DNA from: Hungatella sp.
Lineage (GTDB): Bacteria; Bacillota; Clostridia; Lachnospirales; Lachnospiraceae
Reading direction: 5' to 3'
NCBI GenBank assembly: GCA_022795805.1
Contig: JAAWHK010000021.1
Location: forward strand, 1-33,580
DNA: 33,580 nt
In this document: positions 9,089 through 17,554 of the stretch, piece by piece
How the letters are laid out: each line of letters begins with the position of its first letter
How positions within the stretch are numbered: position 1 is the first letter of the stretch
The notes under the pieces: generated by a model
What the model was told of the DNA's origin: nothing
What the model saw: only the letters and a program-made list of their open reading frames with translations
Databases searched by the model: none
Position numbers and translations under genes: made by a program

Positions 9089-10027
9089 ATGAAAGTGACA
9101 GGTGCGGTGCTGGTGGCAGCCGGACTGTCGTCCCGCATGGAGGCGTTTAAGCCCATGCTTCCGTTTGGAAACTCCACGATCTCCCTTCACATTGTGAACA
9201 TGTTAAAGGACATGGGGATCGATCCCATCGTGGTAGTGACCGGATTTCGAGGCGACGAACTGCAGCAGCACCTTTCGTTTACAGGCGTACGGTTTGCAAA
9301 AAACGAACGGTATCGGGAAACACAGATGTTTGATTCTGTGTCCATCGGCATCCGGGCCATCAGCAGTGACTGTGACCGCCTCATGATCCTTCCGGTGGAT
9401 CTTCCGGCCATTATGCCGGACACCATACGGCAGCAGCTGATGATCGACGCGCCCATTATCCGCACGGTGTGCCGCGGAGAGCCGGGCCATCCCATTATGC
9501 TGTGGAGCGATGTGGCAAAGCAGCTGCAAAGTTATAAAGGGGAGGGAGGCCTGCGGGGGGCCATCGAGAACTCGGGAATCGCCATCACCAACGTGGAGGT
9601 GGACGACGAGGGGATCTACCGGGATCTGGACACGCGGGAACAGTACCAGGAGCTTCTGGACTGGAACTACCAGAGAGGCCAGGGCTATCCGATCCGTCCC
9701 CAGATACAGGTTCGCCTGACGGCCAGCGAACCCTTTTACGGGCCGGGCGTCCAGCAGCTTTTGCACTGGATCGGACAGACAGGCTCCCTCCAGGAGGCAT
9801 GCCAGCATATGGACATCTCCTACAGCAAAGGGCGGAAGATGATAAAGCAGCTGGAGCAGCAGCTGGGATTTCCAGTGGTGCAGCGCTGGACCGGCGGCAG
9901 CGGCGGAGGCGGATCGGTGCTGACGGATAAGGGACGGAATCTGATGGATGCCTATGAGAAGATGGTTGCGTCCATACAGGATTTTACGGACCAGGCCTAC
10001 CAGACATACATGGGAAAGGGATTCTGA
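9089..10027 (+). CDS. MobA/MocA-like nucleotidyltransferase fused to ModE-like DNA-binding domain
   Basis: Two-domain protein of 312 residues. Residues 1 to about 195 are a GT-A type NTP transferase: LVAAGLSSRM (8-17) with FKPMLPFG after it forms the nucleotide loop, and PVDLPA the metal-binding segment. Relatives (MobA, MocA, YgfJ) add GMP or CMP to molybdopterin. Residues about 210-312 match the LysR-like winged helix of ModE: LLHWIGQTGSLQEACQHMDI, then SYSKGRKMIKQLEQQLGFPV and a glycine-rich wing with VLTDKG. ModE normally senses molybdate through C-terminal MOP domains; none are present here. As first gene of the operon behind promoter 9024-9052, it may both finish the cofactor and control its own operon. 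The dinucleotide made cannot be decided from sequence; MocA-like cytidylyl transfer for hydroxylase enzymes is my first guess. Confidence 0.87.
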   Translation: MKVTGAVLVAAGLSSRMEAFKPMLPFGNSTISLHIVNMLKDMGIDPIVVVTGFRGDELQQHLSFTGVRFAKNERYRETQMFDSVSIGIRAISSDCDRLMILPVDLPAIMPDTIRQQLMIDAPIIRTVCRGEPGHPIMLWSDVAKQLQSYKGEGGLRGAIENSGIAITNVEVDDEGIYRDLDTREQYQELLDWNYQRGQGYPIRPQIQVRLTASEPFYGPGVQQLLHWIGQTGSLQEACQHMDISYSKGRKMIKQLEQQLGFPVVQRWTGGSGGGGSVLTDKGRNLMDAYEKMVASIQDFTDQAYQTYMGKGF

Positions 10028-10029
10028 AT

Positions 10030-11121
10030 ATGAGAAATCTGTATCTGGTCCGCCACGGGCAGGTGGATTTTCCGGACCATATCCCCAGGTGCATCGGACG
10101 GACGGATCTTCCCTTAAGCGAAAAGGGGAGAAAGCAGGGGCGGGAGCTGGGAGATTATTTTCGTTTTCTGACAGCCGCCGGCGTGCCCGTCTATGCCAGC
10201 CCTTTAAAGCGCGCCCTGGAGACGGCGCGGCTTCTGGCGGGAGACGGTTCTGTCTGCGTGGAGCAGGGGCTCTTGGAGCTGGACATGGGGGAGTGGGAAA
10301 ATATGCCCAGGGCCGATCTGAAAAAGGCGCTGGAGTCTCAGCCTGAGACCGGGGAGAGGCGGGAGGACGGGCTTGTGCGGATAAAAGAAACCGTCAGGCG
10401 CATCCTGGAGGAGACGGACGGGGACGTGATCTGCGTGGCCCATGCAGGCATAAACAGCTGTCTTCTGGCAGAACTGACGGGAACCTGCCTTGACCGCTCC
10501 AGGGCCCTTTTCCAGCCTTACGGGGGATTCAGCCGCATAGAGGCAGACGGGGAAGGGCGAATGGAAGTAAGGGAACTGGGGATCATGCCCAAGGGGGCGC
10601 CTGATGAGGAGGAGTGCCGGGATATCTGGGATCATTACGGAACGCCGGAGCGGGTCCGCCGCCACTGCCGGGCCGTGTGGAGGCAGGCCGTGGTTTTGAC
10701 AGAGAGGCTGGCAGCGGCAGGTTACGGAACGGACAGGGCGGTTATCCGAAGCGGCGCCCTGCTCCACGACGTGGCCAGGGCCGAGAAGGATCACGCTGCC
10801 AGAGGCGCGTATATTCTCCGGCGGGAGGGATATCCGGCGGTGGCTGAGGTGATACGACGCCACCATGACCTGGAGTGGGGAGATGTGGAGAGGCTTTTGG
10901 CGAAGCCCTTGTGGCTGGAGGCGGCGGTGGTGTATCTGGCGGATAAGCAGGTGGAGGATGACCGGCCGGTGTCCGTGGACCTGCGGTTTGAAAAGAGCCT
11001 GGAGCGCTGCCGGCAGGCGTCCGACCGGGAAAAAGCCCTGGAGGCCCACGAAAGGAGACGGCGCCAGGCAAAGGCCGTGGAAGACGTGATCGGCAGGCTG
11101 GGAGGTATTTCGAAGGAATAA
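10030..11121 (+). CDS. Histidine phosphatase-HD domain fusion protein
   Basis: Predicted soluble hydrolase of 363 residues. The N-terminal half is a phosphoglycerate-mutase-like histidine phosphatase: LVRHGQ (phosphohistidine H9), ASPLKRALETA, and the second catalytic histidine H138 in VAHAGINS. The C-terminal half (about 205-345) is an HD metal phosphohydrolase: LLHDVAR with H246/D247, a downstream RRHHD and VVYLADKQV. The start at 10030 is 2 bases after the preceding stop, within a tightly packed molybdenum operon, so it probably acts on a cofactor intermediate, a nucleotide by-product or a signalling nucleotide. No established step of molybdopterin synthesis needs either domain. CobC-like phosphatases of cobalamin synthesis are relatives of the first half, but no cobalamin genes are nearby. 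Confidence 0.87.
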   Translation: MRNLYLVRHGQVDFPDHIPRCIGRTDLPLSEKGRKQGRELGDYFRFLTAAGVPVYASPLKRALETARLLAGDGSVCVEQGLLELDMGEWENMPRADLKKALESQPETGERREDGLVRIKETVRRILEETDGDVICVAHAGINSCLLAELTGTCLDRSRALFQPYGGFSRIEADGEGRMEVRELGIMPKGAPDEEECRDIWDHYGTPERVRRHCRAVWRQAVVLTERLAAAGYGTDRAVIRSGALLHDVARAEKDHAARGAYILRREGYPAVAEVIRRHHDLEWGDVERLLAKPLWLEAAVVYLADKQVEDDRPVSVDLRFEKSLERCRQASDREKALEAHERRRRQAKAVEDVIGRLGGISKE

Positions 11122-11179
11122 GACAGACATCCCTGGAGAAAGCAGGGCAGAGATAAACAAAAGACGGAGGCAGAAGACC

Positions 11180-12238
11180 ATGAAATTAATTCGAACCGTG
11201 GATGCGGAGGGCGCAGTGCTGTGCCATGACATTACACAGATTATCAGGGGCGTTACCAAGGACGCCGTGTTTTGCAAGGGGCATATCGTGAAGAAGGAGG
11301 ACATTCCCGTTCTCCTTAGCGTGGGAAAGGACCAGCTGTACGTGTGGGAGAAGGAGGAGGGGATTCTCCACGAGAATGACGCCGCCGAGATTCTCTGCGC
11401 CATGTGTATGGGAGAGCACATGAGCCGGTCCCAGGTGAAGGAGGGAAAGATCGAGATCATCGCGGAGACTGACGGCTTACTGAAAGTCAACGGGGACGGG
11501 TTAAAGGCGGTCAACGGCTTCGGGGAGATGATGATTGCCTCCCGCCACGGAGATTTTACCGTGAAGAAGGGGGACAAGCTGGCAGGGACCAGGATCATTC
11601 CTCTGGTCATACAGGAGGAGAAGATGGAGAGGGCCCGCCGCGCTGCCATGGACGTGACAGGGGGAGAGCCTCTTCTGCGGCTGAAACCGTTTGTACATAA
11701 AAAGACAGGCATTGTGACTACGGGAAACGAAGTGTTTTACGGGCGGATCCAGGATACCTTCACCCCGGTGATCCGTCAGAAGCTGGAGGAATTTGACACG
11801 GAGGTCATTGACCACGCGACTTGGAATGACGACGATAAAAAGGTGACGGATTCCATTCTTGACATGATTAGAAAGGGCGCGGACGTGGTTATCTGCACGG
11901 GAGGCATGAGCGTCGATCCGGACGATAAGACGCCTCTGGCCATCAAAAACACCGGGGCCCGGATCGTGTCCTACGGCGCACCGGTTCTGCCGGGAGCCAT
12001 GTTCCTCCTGGCTTATTATGAGGTGAGGGAACCGGGCAGAGAGCGCACGGTGGCGATTATGGGCCTGCCGGGCTGCGTTATGTATGCAAAGAGAACCATC
12101 TTTGATCTGGTGCTGCCCAGGGTCATGGCGGACGATGAGGTGTCGGCCCGGGAGCTGGCGGCGCTGGGGCAGGGAGGTTTGTGCTTAAACTGTCGGGTCT
12201 GCACATTCCCCAACTGCGGATTCGGGAAAGGAAGATAA
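11180..12238 (+). CDS. MoeA/MoaB-like molybdopterin-binding protein with Cys-rich tail
   Basis: Cytoplasmic protein of 352 residues containing a MoCF-type molybdopterin-binding domain in the C-terminal two-thirds (about 172-320). Visible are GIVTTGNEVFYGRIQD, DDDKKVTDSILDMI, ICTGGMSVDPDDKTP and GLPGCVMY. In MoeA and Mog this fold adenylates molybdopterin or inserts molybdate. The N-terminal part does not show the classical MoeA domains and appears shorter than MoeA (about 400 residues). The extreme C-terminus, GLCLNCRVCTFPNCGFGKG, has four closely spaced cysteines suited to a metal or iron-sulfur site. GGAGG precedes the ATG at 11180. The operon also encodes a separate Mog domain, so this is likely the molybdate-insertion step or a variant of it. 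Confidence 0.82.
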   Translation: MKLIRTVDAEGAVLCHDITQIIRGVTKDAVFCKGHIVKKEDIPVLLSVGKDQLYVWEKEEGILHENDAAEILCAMCMGEHMSRSQVKEGKIEIIAETDGLLKVNGDGLKAVNGFGEMMIASRHGDFTVKKGDKLAGTRIIPLVIQEEKMERARRAAMDVTGGEPLLRLKPFVHKKTGIVTTGNEVFYGRIQDTFTPVIRQKLEEFDTEVIDHATWNDDDKKVTDSILDMIRKGADVVICTGGMSVDPDDKTPLAIKNTGARIVSYGAPVLPGAMFLLAYYEVREPGRERTVAIMGLPGCVMYAKRTIFDLVLPRVMADDEVSARELAALGQGGLCLNCRVCTFPNCGFGKGR

Positions 12239-12240
12239 TT

Positions 12241-13263
12241 TTGAGAGACGATTTCGGACGGAAGATTGATTATATGCGGATATCCATTACGGATCGGTGT
12301 AATCTGCGGTGCAGGTACTGTATGCCTGACGGAGTGAAGTGCGTACCCATGGCGGATATTCTGACTCTGGAGGAGTATGTCCGTATCGCTGCCTGCGGGG
12401 CCCTTCTGGGGATACGAAAGATCAAGGTCACCGGCGGGGAGCCTCTGGTGCGGCTGGGCTGCAGCAAACTCGTGGGCATGCTCAAGGAGACGCCGGGGAT
12501 CGAGAAGGTGACCATTACCACCAACGGTATTCTGCTTGAGAGATACCTGGGAGAACTGGTGGAGGCCGGGATTGACGGCATCAATATCAGCCTGGATACA
12601 TTGGACCCCGCCCTGTACAGCGCCCTGACAGGCGGGGGAAGCCTGCAGTCGGTTCTGAAAGCCCTGGAGTGTGCGCTGAAAGTGTGCGAAAGGAAGGCTA
12701 TTCCCGTAAAGATCAATGCGGTCTCCCTGGATTTAGAGGACGTGGGAGCGCAGCTGGACTGCGGCTATAACGGTCCGGGATGGCAGGAGATGCTTTGGAT
12801 CGCCAGGAAATATCCTGTGGATGTGCGTTTTATAGAGATGATGCCTGTGGGCTTTGGAAAGCAGTACCGGTCCCTGAACCACGAAAAGCTTCTCCATCAG
12901 CTGCAGGCTATGTACCCGGATCTGGAAAAGGATAAGGAGATACACGGAAACGGGCCGGCGGTGTATTACCGGATTCCCGGTTTTGGGGGGAGCGTAGGGT
13001 TCATCAGCGCCATACACGGCAAGTTCTGCGCCGGCTGCAACCGGGTGCGTCTCACCGCTCAGGGGTACATGAAAAGCTGCCTCTGCTATGAGGACGGGGA
13101 GGATTTAAGGCAGATTCTCAGGGGAAACGGGACCGTGGAGGAGAAAGACGAAATGCTTTTTGCAGCCATGGAGAGAGCCATAAAGGGGAAGCCCATGGCC
13201 CACTGTTTTGAACACCCGGAGATGATGACAGAGTATGACAATATGGTGAGTATCGGAGGATAG
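12241..13263 (+). CDS. moaA: GTP 3',8-cyclase MoaA
   Basis: Radical-SAM enzyme that, with MoaC, converts GTP to cyclic pyranopterin monophosphate, the first step of molybdenum cofactor synthesis. 340 residues. The N-terminal cluster motif is CNLRCRYC preceded by MRISITDR; KVTGGEPLVR and TTNGILLE follow; the C-terminal cluster that binds GTP is CAGCNRVRLTAQGYMKSCLC. The tail is NMVSIGG, where a GG end is required for MoaA function. The start is TTG at 12241 with GGAAAGGAAG ahead, 2 bases after the previous stop. The GTG at 12181 would overlap the upstream gene by 58 bases and extend beyond the usual N-terminus, so it is rejected. moaC starts 1 base after the stop. Confidence 0.95.
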   Translation: MRDDFGRKIDYMRISITDRCNLRCRYCMPDGVKCVPMADILTLEEYVRIAACGALLGIRKIKVTGGEPLVRLGCSKLVGMLKETPGIEKVTITTNGILLERYLGELVEAGIDGINISLDTLDPALYSALTGGGSLQSVLKALECALKVCERKAIPVKINAVSLDLEDVGAQLDCGYNGPGWQEMLWIARKYPVDVRFIEMMPVGFGKQYRSLNHEKLLHQLQAMYPDLEKDKEIHGNGPAVYYRIPGFGGSVGFISAIHGKFCAGCNRVRLTAQGYMKSCLCYEDGEDLRQILRGNGTVEEKDEMLFAAMERAIKGKPMAHCFEHPEMMTEYDNMVSIGG

Positions 13264-13264
13264 C

Positions 13265-13771
13265 ATGGAATTTACACATTTTGACGGACAGGGCAATGCG
13301 TGGATGGTGGATGTGGGGGAGAAGGCGGATACCCGGCGGGAGGCCGTGGCCAGGGGAAGTATTTTCATGAGCCCGGAGTGTTTTGAGAAGGTGCAACAGG
13401 GAGCCATGAAAAAGGGGGATGTGCTGGCGGTGGCCCGTGTGGCCGGGATTATGGGAGCCAAGAAGACCTGGGAGCTTATCCCTCTGTGCCATGTGCTGAA
13501 TCTGACAAAGCTGTCCGTGGATTTTGAGATGGATGAGAAGCGGCACGGGATCACCGCCGTGTGCACGGCCCGGACCACGGGGAAGACGGGGGTGGAGATG
13601 GAGGCGCTGACCGGGGCTGCCACGGCCCTTCTCACCATATACGACATGTGCAAGGCCGTGGATAAGACGATGGAGATAGGGGAGATCCGTCTTGAGCGGA
13701 AATCCGGGGGGAAGAGCGGGGAGTTTCGAAATCCCCTGTACAGAGAAATGAAAGAAGCTGCGAAAAATTGA
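13265..13771 (+). CDS. moaC: Cyclic pyranopterin monophosphate synthase MoaC
   Basis: Catalyses the second half of the GTP to cyclic pyranopterin monophosphate conversion. 168 residues, close to the family norm of about 160. Signature stretches are present: MVDVGEKADTRREAVARG near the start, the active-site PLCHVLNLTK, TGVEMEALTGA and YDMCKAVDK. The ATG at 13265 uses a GGAGGA site that overlaps the end of moaA. No moaD, moaE or moeB follows in the window, so the sulfur-insertion step must be encoded elsewhere. Confidence 0.96.
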   Translation: MEFTHFDGQGNAWMVDVGEKADTRREAVARGSIFMSPECFEKVQQGAMKKGDVLAVARVAGIMGAKKTWELIPLCHVLNLTKLSVDFEMDEKRHGITAVCTARTTGKTGVEMEALTGAATALLTIYDMCKAVDKTMEIGEIRLERKSGGKSGEFRNPLYREMKEAAKN

Positions 13772-13792
13772 ACCCAGAGAAGGAATAACGGT

Positions 13793-14743
13793 ATGATAAC
13801 AGGAATTGTGAGAGCTGTCTGTATCAGCGAAAAGAAGGGAACGGAAAAACACAACGTGGACACGGTTCATCTCAGGCCGCGCCACGGAATCGTGGGGGAT
13901 GCCCACGCGGGGGACTGGCACCGGCAGGTAAGCCTGCTGTCCTATGACAAGGTGAAGGCCTTCAACGAGAAGGGAGCCAATGTGGATCACGGCGCCTTCG
14001 GCGAGAACCTGGTGGTGGAGGGAATCGACTTTAAAAGCCTTCCCGTGGGATGCACGTTTCTGGCGGGCACGGCAGAGCTTAAGATGACCCAGATCGGGAA
14101 GGAGTGCCACAGCCACTGCGCCATCTTCAAGCGTATGGGGGAATGTATTATGCCCCATGAGGGGGTGTTTGCCCAGGTGGAGAAGGAGGGGGATATCGCT
14201 GTGGGGGATACGCTGACCGTGGTGCTGCCAAAACCTGACAGGCCCTTTACGGCGGCGGTGATCACCGTAAGCGACAAGGGCGCCAGAGGGGAGCGGACGG
14301 ATGAGAGCGGCCCCGCGGCCAGGGACATGCTGGAGGCGGCAGGTTTTGAGGTGGTGGAAACCATGATCCTTCCGGACGAGCCGGCGGCGCTGAAAACCCA
14401 GCTTAAGCGTCTGGCAGACGGGCGGCAGGTGAATCTGGTGGTGACAAGCGGCGGCACGGGATTTTCCGCGCGGGATCAGACACCGGAGGCTACGATGGCC
14501 GTGGCTGACCGCAGCGCGCCGGGCATCGCGGAATATATCCGGTACCGCTCCATGGAGAAGACAAACCGGGCTATGCTCAGCCGGGGTGTGTCCGTTATAC
14601 GGGGCGGAACGCTGATTGTGAACCTGCCGGGCAGCCCTGCGGCCGTGAGGGAGAGTCTGGAATTTATTCTGGACAGCCTGCCCCACGGGCTGGGGATTCT
14701 GCGGGGGACTGCCGGGGAGTGCGCACGGAAGCAGGCGGAGTGA
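13793..14743 (+). CDS. MOSC domain-Mog fusion protein (molybdopterin adenylyltransferase)
   Basis: Fusion of 316 residues. Residues 1 to about 145 form a MOSC domain, found at the C-terminus of cofactor sulfurases and in stand-alone proteins that handle sulfurated molybdenum: RHGIVGDAHAGDWHRQVSLL, HGAFGENLVVEG and the Cys/His pair ECHSHC. Residues about 150-312 are Mog: AAVITVSDKGARGERTDESG, VTSGGTGFSARDQTPEA and NLPGSPAAVRESLEF. Mog adenylates molybdopterin before metal insertion. The combination is recurrent in clostridia, so the fusion itself is not novel. AAGGAA precedes the ATG at 13793, and the gene sits in the same tight operon as moaC. Confidence 0.92.
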   Translation: MITGIVRAVCISEKKGTEKHNVDTVHLRPRHGIVGDAHAGDWHRQVSLLSYDKVKAFNEKGANVDHGAFGENLVVEGIDFKSLPVGCTFLAGTAELKMTQIGKECHSHCAIFKRMGECIMPHEGVFAQVEKEGDIAVGDTLTVVLPKPDRPFTAAVITVSDKGARGERTDESGPAARDMLEAAGFEVVETMILPDEPAALKTQLKRLADGRQVNLVVTSGGTGFSARDQTPEATMAVADRSAPGIAEYIRYRSMEKTNRAMLSRGVSVIRGGTLIVNLPGSPAAVRESLEFILDSLPHGLGILRGTAGECARKQAE

Positions 14744-14802
14744 ACGCCTGCCGTACCTGATTTCGTGAGATTGGAATATAGTAAGATAAACAGGAGGAAG
14801 CC

Positions 14803-15675
14803 GTGAAGAAAGCATATGCAGTGATGATGGCAGTGATGATGACGGTGGGCTCTCTGGCCGGCTGCGGCGGTACGGCCGCGGGAAGCGCGGCGGGGGTGAA
14901 GGAGGGAGAGCGCAAGCCGGAAGAGAGCGCAGCCCTGCAAGGCGGGGAGACTGTGGAGCTGATCGTGTTTGCGGCAGCGTCCATGACGGAAACCATGACG
15001 GAGATTGCGGGCATGTACAGAGAGATAAGACCTGATGTGGAGATCGTCTGCACCTTTGATTCCTCCGGTACCTTGAAGACTCAGATTCAAGAGGGCGCGG
15101 ACTGCGACATCTTTATCTCCGCGGCCGGAAAACAGATGGATCAGCTGGACATCACGGCGGATCCTGAGGTGAATAGGGACGGCCTGGATTTTGTTGACGA
15201 AGATACACGGTTTGACCTGGTGGAGAATAAGGTAGTTCTGGCGGTTCCAAACGGCAATCCGGCGGGGATTGAGACTTTTGAGGATCTGGGAACGGACCGG
15301 TTAGGACTGATCTGCCTGGGCAATGAAGATGTTCCGGTGGGGGCGTATTCGGAGGAGATCCTGACAAATCTGGGGATTCTTGATAAGCTGGAGGCTGACT
15401 CAAAGATCACTTACGGTTCCGATGTGAAGGAGGTAACTACCCAGGTAAAACAGGCTTCTGTGGACTGCGGCATCATCTACGCCACGGACGCCTATTCGGC
15501 GGGGCTTACAGTGGTGGATGAGGCGGACGGCGATCTGTGCCGATCGGTTATATACCCGGCAGCAGTGTTGAAGATTTCGAAGAATCGGGAGGAGGCCCGG
15601 GCATTTCTGGACTACCTTTCGGGTGAGGACTGCGGGGCCGTGTTTGAGTCGGCCGGGTTTTCCATGGCAGAATAA
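14803..15675 (+). CDS. modA: Molybdate ABC transporter substrate-binding lipoprotein ModA
   Basis: Surface lipoprotein that captures molybdate (or tungstate). 290 residues from GTG at 14803 with AGGAGGAAGCC ahead. Residues 1-20 are a lipoprotein signal with the lipobox LAGC, lipidated at C21. The mature part opens with LIVFAAASMTETMTEI, the ModA oxyanion-site segment, and continues with TFDSSGTLKTQIQEGADCDI, FISAAGKQMDQL and CGIIYATDA, all ModA hallmarks. It is followed 14 bases later by the permease. The 59-bp gap upstream contains no clear terminator, so the transporter is probably cotranscribed with cofactor synthesis genes. Confidence 0.94.
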   Translation: MKKAYAVMMAVMMTVGSLAGCGGTAAGSAAGVKEGERKPEESAALQGGETVELIVFAAASMTETMTEIAGMYREIRPDVEIVCTFDSSGTLKTQIQEGADCDIFISAAGKQMDQLDITADPEVNRDGLDFVDEDTRFDLVENKVVLAVPNGNPAGIETFEDLGTDRLGLICLGNEDVPVGAYSEEILTNLGILDKLEADSKITYGSDVKEVTTQVKQASVDCGIIYATDAYSAGLTVVDEADGDLCRSVIYPAAVLKISKNREEARAFLDYLSGEDCGAVFESAGFSMAE

Positions 15676-15689
15676 CGAGGAGAAGCTAT

Positions 15690-16361
15690 ATGGATTGGTA
15701 TCCCCTTTACAATTCACTGAGGATCGCCCTGATCTCCAGTGTCATCGTCTTTTTTGCGGGCATTTTTGCCGCTTACTATATCGCCAGACTGAATCGGGCG
15801 GTGAAGGGCGTTCTGGATGTGATCCTGACCCTCCCTCTGGTACTTCCGCCTACGGTAGTGGGATATTTCCTTCTGCTTCTTCTGGGCAACAGGCGGCCGT
15901 TTGGGATGTGGTTTCTGGAGCGGTTTGGGGTCAGGCTTGTGATGACCTGGTATTCCGGTATTTTTGCGGCAGTGGTGGTGGCCTTTCCCCTGATGTACCG
16001 CACGGCCAGGGGGGCCTTCGAGAGCTTTGACGAGACGCTGGCCTACTCCGGACAGACGCTGGGGCTGTCCAACACATATATTTTCTGGCGCATCCGTCTG
16101 CCTGTCTGCCGCCAGGGCATCATGGCAGGGGCAGTGCTGGCATTTGCCAGGGCTCTGGGTGAGTACGGGGCCACCAGCATGCTGGCGGGCTATACGCCGG
16201 GAAAGACGGCCACCATATCCACCACGGTGTATCAGCTGTGGCGGACGGACAATGAGGCGCTGGCTTTTCGGTGGGTCATGGTGAATATGGCCATCTCGGC
16301 AGTGGTGCTTCTGACCGTTAATATGCTGGAGAGAAAAAGCAGAAGCGGTTCAAAACAGTAA
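15690..16361 (+). CDS. modB: Molybdate ABC transporter permease ModB
   Basis: Inner-membrane channel for molybdate, 223 residues, normal for ModB, with about five hydrophobic segments. The family block LPLVLPPTVVGYFLLLLLG is at about 46-64, and the EAA-loop region is seen as TLGLSNTYIFWRIRLPVCRQ followed by FARALGEYGATSMLAG, which is highly typical of ModB. The ATG at 15690 has AGGAG about 9 bases ahead. Partners are ModA upstream and ModC 18 bases downstream. Confidence 0.94.
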   Translation: MDWYPLYNSLRIALISSVIVFFAGIFAAYYIARLNRAVKGVLDVILTLPLVLPPTVVGYFLLLLLGNRRPFGMWFLERFGVRLVMTWYSGIFAAVVVAFPLMYRTARGAFESFDETLAYSGQTLGLSNTYIFWRIRLPVCRQGIMAGAVLAFARALGEYGATSMLAGYTPGKTATISTTVYQLWRTDNEALAFRWVMVNMAISAVVLLTVNMLERKSRSGSKQ

Positions 16362-16379
16362 AAAAGGAAGAGAGAGACC

Positions 16380-17492
16380 ATGTCACTGTGTGTGGATATA
16401 GAAAAGACAACGGGTGGTTTTCATCTGGCGTCAAAGTTTGAGGCTGACAGGGGTGTGACGGGAATCCTTGGCGCTTCCGGTTCCGGAAAAAGCATGACGT
16501 TAAAGTGTATTGCGGGAATCATAAAGCCGGACAGGGGCAGGATCGTGCTTGATGGAGACGTCCTGTTTGATTCAAAAACAGGAATCAATCTTCCGCCGCA
16601 GAAGCGCCATGTGGGGCTGCTGTTCCAAAACTATGCGCTGTTTCCCAATATGACCGTGGAGGAAAATCTTCTCACAGGTCTCAGGGCCTCTGAAAAAAAC
16701 AGAAAGAAAGCCAGGGAACAGGCGGCGGAGATGATGGAGAAATTCTACCTGACGGGCCTGGAAAAGCTTCGGCCCGGCCAGCTGTCCGGCGGCCAGCAGC
16801 AGCGAACCGCCCTGGCCAGAATCCTTCTGACCAGGCCCAGACTTTTGATGCTGGACGAACCCTTTTCTGCCCTGGACGGCTATCTTCGGTGGAATCTGGA
16901 GATGGAGCTGACGGACATACTGAAGGAGTTTGGCGTGCCGGCTCTGTTCGTCTCCCACAGCAGGGACGAGATCTACCGGATCTGCCAGAAGGCCTGCGTC
17001 ATGGAGCACGGCAGGTCCACGCCTGTGCTTCCCGTGAAAACCATGTTTCAGGAGCCGGGAACGCTGGCGGCCTGCATGCTGTCAGGCTGTAAAAACTATT
17101 CGTCCGCCAAGCCGCGGCCTGAGGGCGGCAGACAGATCTGGGCCGGCGACTGGGGGGTGACGCTTGACTGCGGCCGCGCCGTGCCGGAGAATATCACCCA
17201 TGTGGGCGTCAGAAGCCATTACATCCGTCTGCTGACGGCAGGGCAGGAAGGAGGCGGGATGAATGTGATGGAATGCCGCATAACCCGGATCGTTGAGGAT
17301 GTGTTCAATATGGTGGTTATGGCGGCTCCTGTGGGGGCCGACGAATGCTCTGACAACGGGCAGCTTCGTCTGGAGATGCCAAAGGATCAGTGGACGGCTT
17401 ACACCCGGGAGGAGAGAGGGGATGTGGGGCAGATGATACGGGTCGGGATTCGGCCTGAGGATGTTTTATTGCTGGTTTGTGCGTCTTATTAG
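16380..17492 (+). CDS. modC: Molybdate ABC transporter ATPase ModC
   Basis: ATPase that powers molybdate import, 370 residues. Motifs: Walker A GASGSGKS (about 31-38), Q-loop LLFQNYALFPNMTVEENL, signature LSGGQQQR, Walker B LLMLDEPFSALDG, and the switch region FVSHSRDEIYR. The C-terminal third (about 270-365) has the layout of a MOP/TOBE-type regulatory region, with HVGVRSHYIRLL and IRVGIRPEDVLLL near the end; in other ModC proteins this region can bind oxyanion and inhibit transport. AAGGAAGAG precedes the ATG. It is the last gene of the molybdenum operon. No clear hairpin terminator is seen before the recombinase promoter at 17554. Confidence 0.94.
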   Translation: MSLCVDIEKTTGGFHLASKFEADRGVTGILGASGSGKSMTLKCIAGIIKPDRGRIVLDGDVLFDSKTGINLPPQKRHVGLLFQNYALFPNMTVEENLLTGLRASEKNRKKAREQAAEMMEKFYLTGLEKLRPGQLSGGQQQRTALARILLTRPRLLMLDEPFSALDGYLRWNLEMELTDILKEFGVPALFVSHSRDEIYRICQKACVMEHGRSTPVLPVKTMFQEPGTLAACMLSGCKNYSSAKPRPEGGRQIWAGDWGVTLDCGRAVPENITHVGVRSHYIRLLTAGQEGGGMNVMECRITRIVEDVFNMVVMAAPVGADECSDNGQLRLEMPKDQWTAYTREERGDVGQMIRVGIRPEDVLLLVCASY

Positions 17493-17532
17493 ATGGTCGG
17501 GATTCAGGGTGAAAAAGTTTGTGGAAGGTTCG

Positions 17533-17554
17533 ACGTTTTTATATCACGAAACGT
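17533..17554. repeat. Short inverted repeat overlapping the recombinase promoter
   Basis: ACGTTT (17533-17538) and AAACGT (17549-17554) are reverse complements 10 bases apart. The right arm runs into the extended -10 element of the recombinase promoter, so it could be an operator. It is only six bases per arm and may be chance. Confidence 0.35.

Noticed and set aside
10204-11712. Long open frame (about 500 codons) on the minus strand
   Set aside because: It is antisense to two well-supported molybdenum genes, has no domain-like sequence, and arises from GC-rich codon bias.
12181-12240. GTG start for moaA at 12181
   Set aside because: It overlaps the Cys-rich tail of the upstream gene by 58 bases; the TTG at 12241 has a ribosome site and fits the MoaA N-terminus.
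13118-14815. Long open frame (about 565 codons) on the minus strand
   Set aside because: It is antisense to moaC and the MOSC-Mog gene; composition is histidine/proline/arginine-rich as expected of a shadow frame.
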